The translations under genes were made by a program, and so were the position numbers. Below the pieces are notes generated by a model. It did not search any database. It was not told where the DNA came from and saw only the letters and a program-made list of their open reading frames with translations. Of a stretch of 64,000 nucleotides of DNA, positions 37,586 through 49,800 are shown piece after piece. The stretch spans positions 56,092,227-56,156,226 of the forward strand of contig NW_024881282.1 of the NCBI RefSeq assembly GCF_018691265.1, in the 5' to 3' direction. Each line of letters begins with the position of its first letter. The stretch's first letter is position 1. The stretch is from Tyto alba (Eukaryota > Chordata > Aves > Strigiformes > Tytonidae).

Positions 37586-40500
37586 TAAAAATAATCAAGT
37601 CAGAAACTAAACCAGAATTTCCTGCTTGCTTTTATTTATAATATAAAGACTTGGGGATCCCCAGTGAAAAGCTACAATTTACAATGGACAAAGATAAATA
37701 TTTTTATTTCTTTATGCATTATTTAATGCTAGAATTCTTTGTCAAAGGACTATAGCTGCCTTAGCAGATTGGGGCAGGAAGTGGGGAAAGATTTAGCTAA
37801 TGGTTCTGGTAAAGAGAAGTTTCCAAGATACTTCTGAAAGGTTGTTAACAAAGGGATATAAGTCCTTATGTCTCAGGATATGAAGCAACCACTATTTTTG
37901 TTAGAAAGAATAGCTACCTTAATGGAAAGTTTTTTCTCTATTACCCAGTGACATGCTTCTTCCTATAAATGATGTGGCATGAGCTGGCACCAGGACCAGA
38001 ATTTTGGTGGAGATGGCCATGCTGGGATCTTCTAATAAGGAATGATGACACCTACACCTTCAGGGACTTAGGTCCTCACATAAGTGCAAGGTAAGCCTGA
38101 GTGTGTATCTTCACATTGCCTGTCTAAAATAAGGAGATAGGAACCTGAAGCACAAAGACTAACTTGTCCAAAACCATCAGAATACCTTTTGCAGTGGGTT
38201 GAAAGGCTGTCTAACAGCTCAGGTCCTCAGGGCCCAGCCTCCTGGTTCATATGTGTCCAATTCACTGAACGGAGGCCAAGCTGAACGTCAGTGTGCTCCG
38301 CAGGAGGCCTTACACTCCAACAGTCATCCAGACCGGGGACCTCTATATCACTTCTTTGTCTACACATCCATGTTTCCTTTCTGTGTCACCAGGCAAGTTC
38401 AGCAAGCACACCTTCACCCAGGAATTGGGAAGCCCAGTCACATCCCCTGAGAAACAGGTCTGTATCGCTTACAACAGAGAGTTGTTTTCACATGTACAAT
38501 ACAGCTGATACACTGGATTTACATGCTGAATTTGGAATACGGGGGAACAGGACCTTTCGTCTTTCTTAAAGCAGTCCTGGAGCAGGAATCTGGCCTGGGC
38601 TTCTCAACTGCTATGCTAATATCTCTGTTGTTGAAATATCTGTTTCCCACTGTTTCTTAAATAAGTGGCTGTCCTCATCACGGAAATAGTTTTACCAAAA
38701 TGAACATGCAGCACTACAAACACTTAAGAACTGTGAATTCAAGCTGTGTTTCTCTTGTGGTTACATTTTCTTTACTCAGTGAAAAGATTTGTTTTCTTTC
38801 CACGTCTAGGTAACTAATTTGGTTTACTGTTCCTTTATTCTGCACTGCTTCCACAAAAACACAACTAGAAGCCTCTCCTGGGATAATATTTTCCTCCCTT
38901 TGGTCACCTGTCAATCACCCTAAGACTTAGGCTTGTCTTCCAAACCCTCATAAATAAGCCACAAGCATAGTAAGGTGAAAAGAAAATAACTTGGTCTGTG
39001 TTTAAAAAGCACTTACTGATATACCCTGCCCAGTGGTGTTTCAGCTCAGCTTTCTCTTTCCTATCATTTCTCCATCTTGTGGTGTTTTCCTGACAGCTGT
39101 CTAGGAACTATATGACTGACAATTCAAGAATAGAAACTTTTGAAGATTTGTGAGAAATAGGAAATGTCTTATTGCAGACACAGGGATTTTAAATCATTTC
39201 CGCAGAGTTAAGAAAAAAACTTGAAATATAGACACATGCACGCACAAGCATAATTTAAAAATTTTGAACAAGCAACTTTTATGTTTTGTGCCAGGAATGT
39301 AGACTGGAACAGAGAGATTACAAACTTGAATGTGTGACTAAAAATATACATACAGATGGGAGGGTATTAGAATCCATGTTGCTTATTTCAGAACAGATGG
39401 AGACTATGCTGTAATACAACTAATATTTTGGGAAAATACTAAACTGTGTAACTCCCAAATTAAAGTGTAAGTACAACAAAGCAGGCAGTATTTTTTGTGT
39501 CAGTAATCAGATGCTTTCAGAGGCAATATGTTGGGGTTTTTTTTTAATTAAAAAAAAAAAAAAAAGGCAGCTGAACTACATAAACAGTTCTGTTTCTTTC
39601 TCACAGGTGTTGAAACTTTGGCAAAACAAGGACCTTAATCACCAGTTCACTCCTTGTAATTAATAAGATAGTCTAATCTACTTTTTCCTTTCCAAACCAC
39701 TGTTTCATGACTCAGAGCTTTCCTATTAACATTACAGGGTGATTTTAGGGCACTCAGACTGATATTATGTTGCCATGGAAAAAAGTCACAAATAATTATT
39801 TGGCTGAATGTCAGGAATAACTTCCTGGTAATGAACTCTTTGCTGATTATAAGGTAATTCCTCATTGGAAGAAGTGGGAACAGCATCTCTTGGGACTAAT
39901 TTGTTACGAGGCTAAGAAATAAATGATGTACTACATTACTGCAGCAGTTGCAATTTCTAACTGAGCTTCAGTGCAGAGTGCTGTAGAAGTATTTGAACTC
40001 TCTAAAGATTTTATAATGAGTTCTGAAAGAAACCAAGCTATAGCAGAATGAAGAGCACAGATTTGTTTTGGCTTAAATCAACGTAAAAGCCTCTTGGAGC
40101 CAAGGCCAACAATTTAAACTGGGAGGGTTCTGGTGGTTGTCACCCGGGGGCAAAAGTGTCTGTCTTCTTAGGAAGAGTATCTCAGATTTACAAACTACCT
40201 AAAGCAACTGAATATAATGGTAAAGTCTGACAAAATTAGTGGAGCATTTTCAAGGCTTCTCTCAAATAAAGGAACTGATGTGATTTCTGTTTTCTTCCAC
40301 CATCTCTCCCTTCAGCCAGGTGACTCCAACCATCTGTGTGATTACATCTTTTCTCTCCTGCCAATATCAGTATCTGAGATAAGGTTAGAAGACACAGCCC
40401 ATATGACTTCTTTGCTTTCTGTCCTCCTGTTTTTCTCCCTCTGTAAAAGAGACAGAGATGTAGTCAGTATTTCTGTAGTGATTCCAGAATTTTGGTGTCA

Positions 40501-40740
40501 CAACATAAGCAGTTGGTAGGGTGATGTGCTCTGTCAAAACTTACAGTATTTGACTTGTATTCAGTCAGCTCATGGAGTAATGCAAGCAGCTCAGAAAGAT
40601 CCTCCAGATCTGATGTACTGTGTCCTGCTGCAAGATGAGAAAGAAAGTACAAAGATGATGACAGACAGAATTCGGGACAGACATACTGAATTTGACAGCT
40701 CTCTGGCCATTTTTAACTGAGATAAGATAGTTAACGATTA
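37586..40740. other. 3-kb unique stretch between LTRs A and B, no gene recognised
   Basis: No gag, pol or env similarity occurs between the two LTRs, which argues against a provirus. Frames up to 100 codons (40217-40519) show no domain. A T tract joined to an A tract at 39537-39565 is the main local structure. Confidence 0.65.
39537..39565. repeat. Palindromic T tract - AATT - A tract
   Basis: Nine T bases, then AATT, then sixteen A bases make a perfect short hairpin sequence. It could arise by slippage on both sides of an AATT seed. Confidence 0.85.
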
Positions 40741-40745
40741 CTAAA
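40741..40745. repeat. Target-site duplication, LTR copy B (left)
   Basis: CTAAA directly precedes the TGTCGTGG terminus and recurs perfectly at 41811-41815, directly after AGGACA. Confidence 0.92.
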
Positions 40746-40934
40746 TGTCGTGGTTTGGGCCTGGTTGGCAGCCAACCACAATGCAGCAGCTCTCTCTCCC
40801 TTCCCCTCCATCAATGAGAAGGGACAGAGAGCCAGGCTTGGGGTCCGAGATAGGACTGGGATGGGGAGAAAATTCCCCTTTATGGTCATGAGCAAAAGGC
40901 AGACTTGTGAGGGGAAGAAAAAAAAGAACATACA

Positions 40935-40940
40935 TTTATT
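40935..40940 (-). terminator. LTR copy B polyadenylation signal
   Basis: AATAAA on the minus strand in the shared GTCTGTAATAAATG context. Confidence 0.72.
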
Positions 40941-41645
40941 ACAGACACTAACAACACTCATGGACAGTGAGAAGCATTGCCACATCTTGAGATCACCTTC
41001 CCCCCACCCCTCTCTTCTTCCCGGGCTCAGCTCTGCTCCCGATATCTCTACCTCCTCCCCCAGTGGCGCAGGGGCAGGGAATGGGGGGTGCAGTCATCGC
41101 TGCCACTTCCTTCATCTTCGGTGAGGGGAGTGTCTGGAACTTGTTCCTCCTGCTCCATCGTGATCCCCCTCTCACAGGACACAGTCCTCCACAAACTTTC
41201 TCCAACATTAATTCCTCCCATGGGCCACAGCGTTCCCCACACTGCTCCGTCATGGGTCACTAACTTCCTCCGACTGGATTCCCTCCCATGGCTGCAGCCC
41301 TTCCCGAGCTGCTCCGGCGTGGGACTCCCCCGCATGCTGCAATCCTCCCAGCACTGAATTACAGCAGCGGGGATACCTCTTCCCATGAGACCCCGGCCTT
41401 CTTCGGGCACAGTACCTTGATCATGCAAGCAGAAGCCACAGGCCGTATATCAATGTCTGCTCCACCGTAGATCTTCATGGGTGGCAGGGGGTGCCGCCCT
41501 GCCATCACACCACAGGATACAGGGGGGTCTCTGCTCCGGCACACCTTCCCCCTCCTTTCTTCCTCCGTTCCTCCACTGACCTTGGTGTTCAGGCAGCTGC
41601 AGCAACTCCTCCTCACAAGTCCAACTGCCCATCACCACGTTTCTT

Positions 41646-41653
41646 CTTAAATA
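41646..41653 (-). promoter_or_regulatory. LTR copy B TATA-like box
   Basis: The minus strand reads TATTTAAG at the same position relative to the LTR 5' end as in copies A and C. Confidence 0.5.
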
Positions 41654-42054
41654 CGTTATCGCAGAAGCGCAGCCGATTGGCTCAATTTCCCAAACAGAAG
41701 TGGAGCTGGCTTGTAGCTGGGGGAGCTTTGAGAAGCTTCTCACAGGGGGCCACCCCGATAGCTCCCTCCCCTGCCACCAAAAAACTCCACCACTCACTCA
41801 ACCCAGGACACTAAAATACATTATAAAGATAATTTTTATGAAAGTTTTTTGATTAGCATACACTAGCTTGACATTGAATACATTTACAATATTTTAAGTT
41901 TTGTAATATACAGGCTTTAGAGTTTATATAATTTTCTACTTTATTTTCCATTTAAATTTTTGCCTCTGCAGACTGATAAACTGAAAACGATAGTAGGTTT
42001 GGTTGCTGTTGTAGTTAGTAGAAACTTTGTTTTCCCCTTGTGGGTAATGCAGGA

Positions 42055-42152
42055 CAGCCCATGCAGGTTCACTCCATTACTAAATCAACCAACAGGTATT
42101 TAGTACCACAAAGGTTGATTGATTTAGTAATGGAGTAAACCTGCATGGACTG
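42055..42152 (-). ncRNA. Near-perfect 39-bp inverted repeat (hairpin), possible small-RNA precursor or fold-back element
   Basis: Left arm 42055-42093, right arm 42114-42152, loop 42094-42113 (20 nt). Arms match at 36 of 39 positions with no gaps. The three differences are all C on the left arm against A on the right, so a plus-strand transcript has three A-C mismatches, while a minus-strand transcript has three G-U pairs and a fully paired stem. The size fits a miRNA-precursor-like hairpin, but such perfect pairing is also typical of a young fold-back or template-switch palindrome. No terminal inverted repeat family or known miRNA is recognised, and no transcription evidence is available. 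The structure is certain; the RNA-gene interpretation is not. Confidence 0.35.
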
Positions 42153-44851
42153 AGTTTCTAAGAAAACCTCTTAAGTCTTCCTTTCCACTGGCTTGAAATT
42201 AAACCAAATCCAAGACAGCAGTCAAGTCAACCCACGGAAGAGGGACTATTCACACATTTTCTGAGTTTGATAGGGTGGGACCCAGTCGCTTTTTATCAAT
42301 CTGTCTGCTGCTATTTCTAAACTCAGGTAAATACCTTGCCAAATGGAGCTTTGAGAGCAGAGCTGGAAAAACAGATCTCCATATCCCTACTCCAAGACTA
42401 AGTGGTAAGATCCCGCAAATCTCCAAAGGAAACAAAAAGGAAAATGCCATTGACCCATTCTCATTTTAATAAGAAGCTTGATGACCTCCTGGAATATCAC
42501 TGCATACACATTTCTACACATTTACTACATAAGGAGGCCAATATATTGATTCCTATTTGTTGAGAGAGATGTTTATGCCACATACAGCAGCTGCATTTGC
42601 TACCGCTTCTTGCTGTCACCAGCTCTTCTAGCTGTGTTTTGTCAGGATCTTGCCAAAAGGATCTACTCTAGATTTTAACAACGCTTACTCTCTTATTAGC
42701 ACTGTGTCTTGTAAATTAAGATATTCCTGATGGTGCTATGTCAGTGCCACAAGGAAAGACTTTATCCATAACTACATTCCTTCTATTACTTCCAGGAAGA
42801 AATCATGCCTATGTTGAAAACTGCTTTTTTTCTTTTCTTTTATATAATATTTTGTGCAGTGTACTTACCATGGCTGTTTTCTCTGCAGGAACTTCCAAGT
42901 ACCCAAGAAATAATTTGGACTGAAAAATACCAAAGGTGTTAATGCAAGGTCTGCAAGCCAGTGTTGTCAGCTCTGCAATTAAGTGTACTACAGTACATGT
43001 CAGCCAAAGTTGTATCTACTTTGCCTGTATCATTATCAAAAAAATTTAAAGTGTCAGCAATATTTCTGGAAGATTCTTTTCCTTCAGGGTGGTTCAGGCT
43101 CCTCAAAAATGGTCCTTATTCTGCTGTTTACACTGTCACTTGCCATTCTGAACTTTCTCACTACCATTTAATTGCCCTTTTTAAAAGCACACGGAAACTA
43201 GCAAGGCAGTCCATTTTGCATAAAAACCTGCAGAATAAATGAACTGCCCATATAAATTGAGTTTACCACAGAATTGAAATTTTCTTCATCACATTATAGT
43301 GCCTCTTTCCCAAAATGGTTCTTCCAGCTTCTTTATTTTCCACCCTGCTCCTTAGTGAGTACTTGATACAACAGGTCAGTTTCATACAATAGATCACAGG
43401 TATTTTGCACCCCTTTCCATTCACAGACTCAGTTCTACTATTTGTGAAGTCAGTCTCCTGTTCCAGCCACTGCTGCAGTCAGGGTGAGAAAATTAAGTTC
43501 TGCAGCTGATGAAAAGGGTTGTTTGCCCTCTTGGATACAAAGACATAAAACAAGTGCTTCTCCCCAGTTTTCCTTTCCCAGATGAATTCCACAACTGAGA
43601 CTTTTCTCAAAGCTAAATTTTCCAAAAACAAGTCTCTTTTATTCTTTCTTGTCATTTGTTCCTTCTTTATTTAAATCAGAAATGACTGGCTGATCAAAAT
43701 TGCTTGAAGTCCTTAGTGGCCTGTGTGGCTAAGCACGCTGTCAGCACAGCTATTGAAACTCCAGGGACTTTAAATTCACTGATGACAAAGTCATCAGACA
43801 GTGACTGGCTGGCTGCGTTGGGACTATGAGCTTTATGTAACAGTAGTTTTTCTCTTCCCAGCAACCAGTAAATAGTACCCAAGTGATTACTATCTGCAGC
43901 AATAATCCATGTACTTATCATATTTAAAGGAATAAAGAGTATGGGAGTTATTACATAAAGGAAAAATATTTTTTGCTACATTCTTATGCTAGAGTGAAAC
44001 AAACCCGAGACATTATGTACAAGGGTCATTCATGTCCTAAAATGCTTTTTAACCACTTTCTCAACACCTGTAACTGCTGGTTATGCCCCAATCCAGCCCT
44101 CCTCCCTGGACATTTGAACCTTCTTCAGACAGAGCTGTTGAGGCTCTTGGCTGGGATGAGGTTCCTGTCCCACAGCAGCTCAGTGGGGAGGTGATGAGCT
44201 GTCCCTCAGCAGCACTCCTGGGCTTTGCAGGGAAATAGTATTTTCCCTTTGCAGTGTTGCCTCCAGCAGTCTAGGGATCAGTGCATTATGAGGTGACTGC
44301 CATGACCCTGGCAGCCCACCTGCACTGTCCAAAGAAGTTTGTGAAATCATGAGAACCAGAAGGTTTTATGAAACAGACTGAACAAACATCTGCCAGAAGC
44401 TCTTGAGGTTTTATTGGTCCTCCCTCGATGTGCCTGCTCACTGAAGGCCCATTGTCATATAGACAATGCACTCTGAAGTGCCATTCAGGTTCCGATTTTT
44501 GAGATTTCCCAATACTTGTATAAAAATAGATACTTTTGTTCACACAGCCTCACAAAAGACCAAGGTAATACTAAAAGTAGTAAGGCCTAAGGTGGTGAGC
44601 AGCAACTGAATCTATACAGCAGTTTTCCCGTGGAGTCCAAAAGTTGTCCACACACTGAGCCAGCCTCTGCTCCTGGAGAACCAAGTGCAAAGGCTGGGAA
44701 TTAATGATCACTGAGCAGTGAGTAATGAACTGTCTTCCACTAACAGATTACTAAAATCAACTAGCATAAAAATTAATTTATGGTTGTGTTCTGGAGGCAT
44801 CTTTCCCCTGAAATTGTGAAATATGATGTAAAAATAGTTTTTTTTGGTATG

Positions 44852-44865
44852 CCACTAGATGGCAA
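44852..44865 (+). promoter_or_regulatory. CTCF-like core motif, plus orientation
   Basis: CCACTAGATGGCAA fits CCASYAGRKGGCAS at 13 of 14 positions (last base differs). It points rightward, away from the minus-oriented core at 32666-32679. Binding is inferred only. Confidence 0.45.
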
Positions 44866-46638
44866 ACTAGCAGTGTGATACACATCAGACTTCCTATCAC
44901 AGAAATCTCTGATTAGGCATATTGTAAAAAACACAGGCGATCTGTATGCAAATAAACAGAGGCTTGATGTGGTGCATGCTCATAGGGAACAAAGAATACT
45001 TCAACTTTCATGTTTCAAATTAATTTGTGATGTTTTAAGGCTGGACAATACAGATCTTGTTGGAATCACGAAAGATTTCTAGGGCAAATGTTTCACACGG
45101 TCTTTGCTTTCCCTTTTGCTTGCCTACAGCTATGTGCCTACAGCTCCCTCACCTGGGGCTGGGCAGAGCTGAATGTCAGACAACGTTGTAGTGGCTTCAG
45201 CTGGAAATAAGTGGGGGAGTTTGAACAAGACTATCACCGGCCCCTTGAAGACGGACTGCAACGCCAGACAGAGATGTGTGGAAGTGTTTGAGGAGTGCAG
45301 TCAGGATCTTTCCAGTGTATATATTTTGTAGGGGCCTCATCATTAACATAAGCACAAAGATCTTCTAGCAGCCAGAACAGCAGTCAGTCAGAATAAACTT
45401 TCATCCTTTAGATAACATTATGAATATACAAATATTTATTTCAAATCTAACAGCCCCCGGAGCAGTGAAACTGCGAGGAAGCTACAAGTGAAAAGCCATT
45501 ATTTAACGTGTCATTTCCTCTCTGCTGTACACCAGCAACCAGAGCTGCTGGAGAGTCATTGAAATTGGCTTTTTCATCCCTGAAGAGGATTTTTTACAGT
45601 GAACCCAGGAATATGTCTTCTCTGTACCTCTGGCCAGGACCAAGGAATGGCAGGCCTGGAGGCACATCTGCCCCACATGCCTTTGGGAGCAGGGGCAGCT
45701 ATGGGGACAAGCATGACAAGTTTCACAGGCTGCTTCCTGCTGCTGCAACCACTTTCCTGGAGAGATCTGCAGGGGCAGGGCAATTAGAAAAAGTCCACTA
45801 AAGAGAGGGGAAAGGCACCAAAATGTCTCCCAAGAGCTCCCAGTCATTTCCCCCATTGCTAAAATGGAGTCAGCTAAGGGTGTAATTGCTAACAGTTGTT
45901 TTTCCAGTTCAGAAACTCTCTTAAGTTACAGAATAAGCACTGGAAATGCAGAATGCTCCATAACCCTACTAAAATGTATGGAAAATTGGGAAGAGAGAAT
46001 GTACTCACTCAAGCCAAAATGCAACCACATAGTGACTCAAGGACCAAACAGAAGTGTACACTGGGAGAGAAGAAAGTCACTTGACTTGTTTGTACATATT
46101 TAGTCCCTTACATTTGGTTTATATCAGAAGATGACGATGGAATCAGGTATTTCCTTGGACACAAGTGAGAATCTGCAAAGTATGGACAGAGGAGAATTTC
46201 ATTCCTGTGTACCAGAGTCAAAACCCAGAAAGCATCCATCTTGTCACAGCTCCCAGCCTGCTTTGTCTATAACGAGCAAACCCAAACACTTCCTGAGCTC
46301 TCTCAGGACCATAGCTACGAACAAATCCCTTTTGGGCTCTCTGCCTGATACAAGTTCACAGACACAGCAGTTAATCCCCAACTCTTATTTTAGTTACAAG
46401 ATCCTGCAGGAACCCCAATGCCCACATGTCTCTGCATCTGTCCAAACTTTTGTACAGTGCTGTTTTTAGGGACTGATTTCCATTATTTCAGCTGTTACCA
46501 AACACACATTGAATCAAGACCTCCTTTTGCAGGACAGGGTTTGAGCAGGCTTCCTGTTTTGGACGAAATAGTCCTACCCCCATCATTCAGGAATTGCCCT
46601 ATGGCTCTCTTCATAATAACAAAATTATAAAATATGGT

Positions 46639-46667
46639 ATTATTGTTGTTGATATTATTATTATTAC
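46639..46667. repeat. Imperfect (ATT/GTT)n microsatellite
   Basis: TATTATTGTTGTTG followed by ATATTATTATTATTA, a trinucleotide-period tract with a few G substitutions. Confidence 0.85.
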
Positions 46668-49600
46668 TCATCTTGGAAGTGCTTATTTCTGTTTTCTTTT
46701 TATTCACATCTGGAGGATCAAGGGAAAATAGACATGTACACAAGTTTTGGGGTATGCGCCTCTTTTAAAAAAATAAAATGTATTGCAGTGTTTGGACTGC
46801 AAAAAAGCTACTCAGAAGTGAGTCACAGAATTTGCTTGTGATGCATTTTTTGTGTTTAGCCAGTGTATTTAAGTCTTAATACATCAAGACTATGTCTTAC
46901 ACTGTTGAATAAATGTTTTTTTATGAACTAGGCCTCTATTTTGTTTAATCAGTACCTAAAGAGTTGAGTTATGCAGGTATCGAAGGCTGTTGGGGGCAGC
47001 TTTCACTGCCTATTTTACCTAAGCTTGAGCTCTGGAAGGCTGAGAGGGCTGGAGGTACATGGGGTGATGGGCAGAGGTTAGGGAGACAATGCGGTGGTCC
47101 ACCTCCACCTCCAGTCAGCAGAAGCAGTAGTTGCAGCAATCTTTGCTCTCTCCATTTTGCACCTTTTCTCAGCCCTCTGTTTTGCTCCTGTCCCTTTCTT
47201 TTCAGTAATAGAAGCATCTTAGGGCCTGCCAGGCTCCCATGCCTCACCTCTGAGGCAGTAAAATCATTGGTTCACATCTTTTTGGAGAGCACTCAAGCTG
47301 ACTTAAGTTGTCACATACACACAAATAGCAGACTACATTAACTGAGATTCAGCTGTGTTTCTGAAAGCGATGTGATTATAGCAGCTTTAAAAGACAGGAC
47401 AGTCTGTAATTAGCAGAGGGGTTTTCCTGGTAATTTTACATTAACCTTTAGTTGAATGTTACTCAAGCCATCACAATGTTATTTTTATGGTCCTCTACCA
47501 AAGTGTGCCTCTGTAGGATTGCAAACCTGTCTTGGTCAGTGGAAAATTCCATGTCCTTGCATAAATCCTACAAGTGCCTTGCTTTGGTCGAGTGCCACCC
47601 TGTGCTGTGCCTGGTAAGGTTTTGCAAACAAAGGCCTTGCTGACTGGAAGGAACCCAGCCCCGTCAGTAACATTTTCAGTCATTCTTTCCCTGTGCAATG
47701 AACGAAGAATGAAAAATACAGCTATTCACAGAAGTAGTTTTGTCAGCTAGTAATGATCCAAGCACTAATGTAACACAGTTTGTCACATGATATGTCCTGT
47801 ATATTGTTATTTTCCATAGTGTTTATTTGTGTCTCTGTTTTCCAAGCACAGAACTATATATAATGTTAAACAGAGCTCTAGACATGTACGGAGAAAACAA
47901 TTAAGCTGGATAAATATGTAAACATTCCTCATAAAAATCCAATGAAAAGATTAGCTGCACAAATACACAAAAGTTCATGAGAGGTAGTCTGGCACCACAG
48001 ATTCTTCCTTTGCTCATTTAATCTGATTAATTTCTTTCCATATAACTGTAGTCTGTACTGCTGTAACTTAGCTTAGTTCTAGTAAAAATTTCATGAGTGC
48101 AGTTATGACAACACACTAAGACCTCAGAACAAGCTGAATGGATAAGGTATGAGAAAAGTTATTTTTATTAAAAATAAAATTATAAGAAATAAAACTTTGT
48201 CAAGTTTTGCCTCCTTTTCATTCAGAATTCTTAAAATTATGATCCTGATGCAAATCTGTGAGTAAGGAAAAGAAATATCAACTGAAATAGTCCTGTAAGC
48301 TCCTGAGAGTAAAAGTAACCCTTGGTTACCTCAGGTCACCAAGCTTTGGGGATATTCTCTGATTCTCTGATTCATCTTGGCCTACTAGATAAATGGACAT
48401 ATGTCTTCTTTTCTCCCAGCTTATTTTTGCGTTCAGACCAAAATCTTGGGGCAGCAGATTAGTCTGCTGCAGTCCTCTAGGTTGTGCTCCTGGGAGGACT
48501 TCCAGGTGCCACCATACCCCTGTGATAGCTGTATCAAAGTAAAAAGGGAGTTTCTCCATAATGTTCATTCCAGCATCATTCTGTTGCTGTTTTTCTTTCT
48601 TTTACAAATGCACACATTTGTGAAGACTCCTACTCTAGGTGTGTAACACGGTCCTGCTTCAAGCCCAGATGACCCAGTCCAAGCACCCAGAGCTGAGTAC
48701 ACAGATTCAAATGCTGACAAAGGAGGGAAGATGGGCAGCTGCCCACCAAACTGGGCTTTCCTCTGAAAACTAGGATACAGGAATTGCGCAAAGTGATGCA
48801 CCTGGTCACTTACCTGCTTTGTTTCTCAGCACAACTGAAGGACTTGTCACACAGTCACTTGGTCCAAGGATATGAATTCCAATTTCAATGAACAGATTTC
48901 AGTAGTGACAGTATTTCTCCTCTGCTAATTTTTGTTTCTCCACTGATTCATTCCTGGCATACCATCAACTTTTTCTTCAACTGAACAGATTCTTTAATTA
49001 TATTTCCCTCTTTCAGTAATATTATTCATCTATTTTTTATCCTGCAATGTGAAGTCTTCCTGGATGAGTTTAAATTATAAATCATTTTTATTTTCTCCAT
49101 TCTATGCTTAACATCTTTCAAAGTAACAGAAATATGGTAATGAAGGGAGTAGTATCTTCATCTCTCATAGCAAGGTATGCTGAATTTAAAAAAGAACCTG
49201 ATAACTTCTGAGTGGAAATTAGATCACCTAATATCAGACCTGGAAGTTAGGTGTCTAAATTCATGTTATACTTATTGGGGAGAACTGATCACTTCTGGGC
49301 GACAACTCTACTTTCCTATATTGAACTGCTACAGTAAGGTTAGATGAATTGCATCCTAGAAGTACTTAATTGTGTTTTAATCACTACAAAAGGAATATGG
49401 AAGAGTAGTTCACTCACAGCCATCTTCATCATGGGAATCCGAAATTGATTAATATGAAACCCATGCTGAATGTCCTAACTTCCAGAAACTTCAGGAACCC
49501 ACCTACTCCTGAAGTATGAGAAAACTTAAAATCTAATACAAAAAACTCAGGTTATTCATCAGCTTTTCAAAATATTTTTGTTACTAACAAGTCACAAACT

Positions 49601-49780
49601 CATAGTCTTCTGCTTCAAACCTATGATGAGTTCAGCACATGAAAGCTGGCAGTTCTCATTCCTCCTGTGTAGTCACACTCCTTGAGATGGAAAGGACCTC
49701 AGACTGTTCCACTTTCTGAGACAAAAAAGTCTGTTCTGTGCTATGACTACATGGCACAGGAGTGGAAATCTTGGGTTTTC

Positions 49781-49800
49781 TGTGGCACGCTGTGGCACGC
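49781..49800. repeat. 10-bp tandem duplication
   Basis: TGTGGCACGC occurs twice, head to tail and identical. Probably a recent slippage event. Confidence 0.9.

Larger units (their letters stand above)
40746..41810 (-). mobile_element. Solo LTR, copy B (same family as copy A)
   Basis: The minus strand begins TGTCCTGGGTTGAGTGAG and ends CCACGACA. A perfect 5-bp target-site duplication CTAAA lies at 40741-40745 and 41811-41815. The TATA-like box is at 41646-41653 and AATAAA at 40935-40940. Long stretches match copy A almost base for base (for example 40975-41080 with 36587-36690), so the two derive from closely related sources. Unlike A it has no pentamer array and carries an extra 68-bp segment (about 41207-41274), while C agrees with A in lacking it. 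A 126-codon sense-strand frame (41428-41048) shares a short block with copy C but is not open in A, so I do not call a gene. Confidence 0.94.

Noticed and set aside
41048..41428. Sense-strand frame in LTR B sharing a 'VQHWEDC'-like block with copy C, considered as an LTR-encoded protein
   Set aside because: The 68-bp segment in B is not a multiple of three, copy A is not open across the region, and no family is recognised.
36351..41810. LTR A and LTR B as the two ends of one 5.4-kb provirus
   Set aside because: Each has its own private 5-bp duplication and there is no retroviral coding similarity between them.
46895..46925. GTTGAATAAATGTTTTTT as an L2 LINE tail
   Set aside because: The match is limited to a generic AATAAATG string with no upstream L2 blocks.
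49675..49735. GAGATGGAAAGGACCTCAGA as a CR1 3' UTR remnant (minus strand)
   Set aside because: Only one short block fits and the neighbouring CR1 landmarks are missing.
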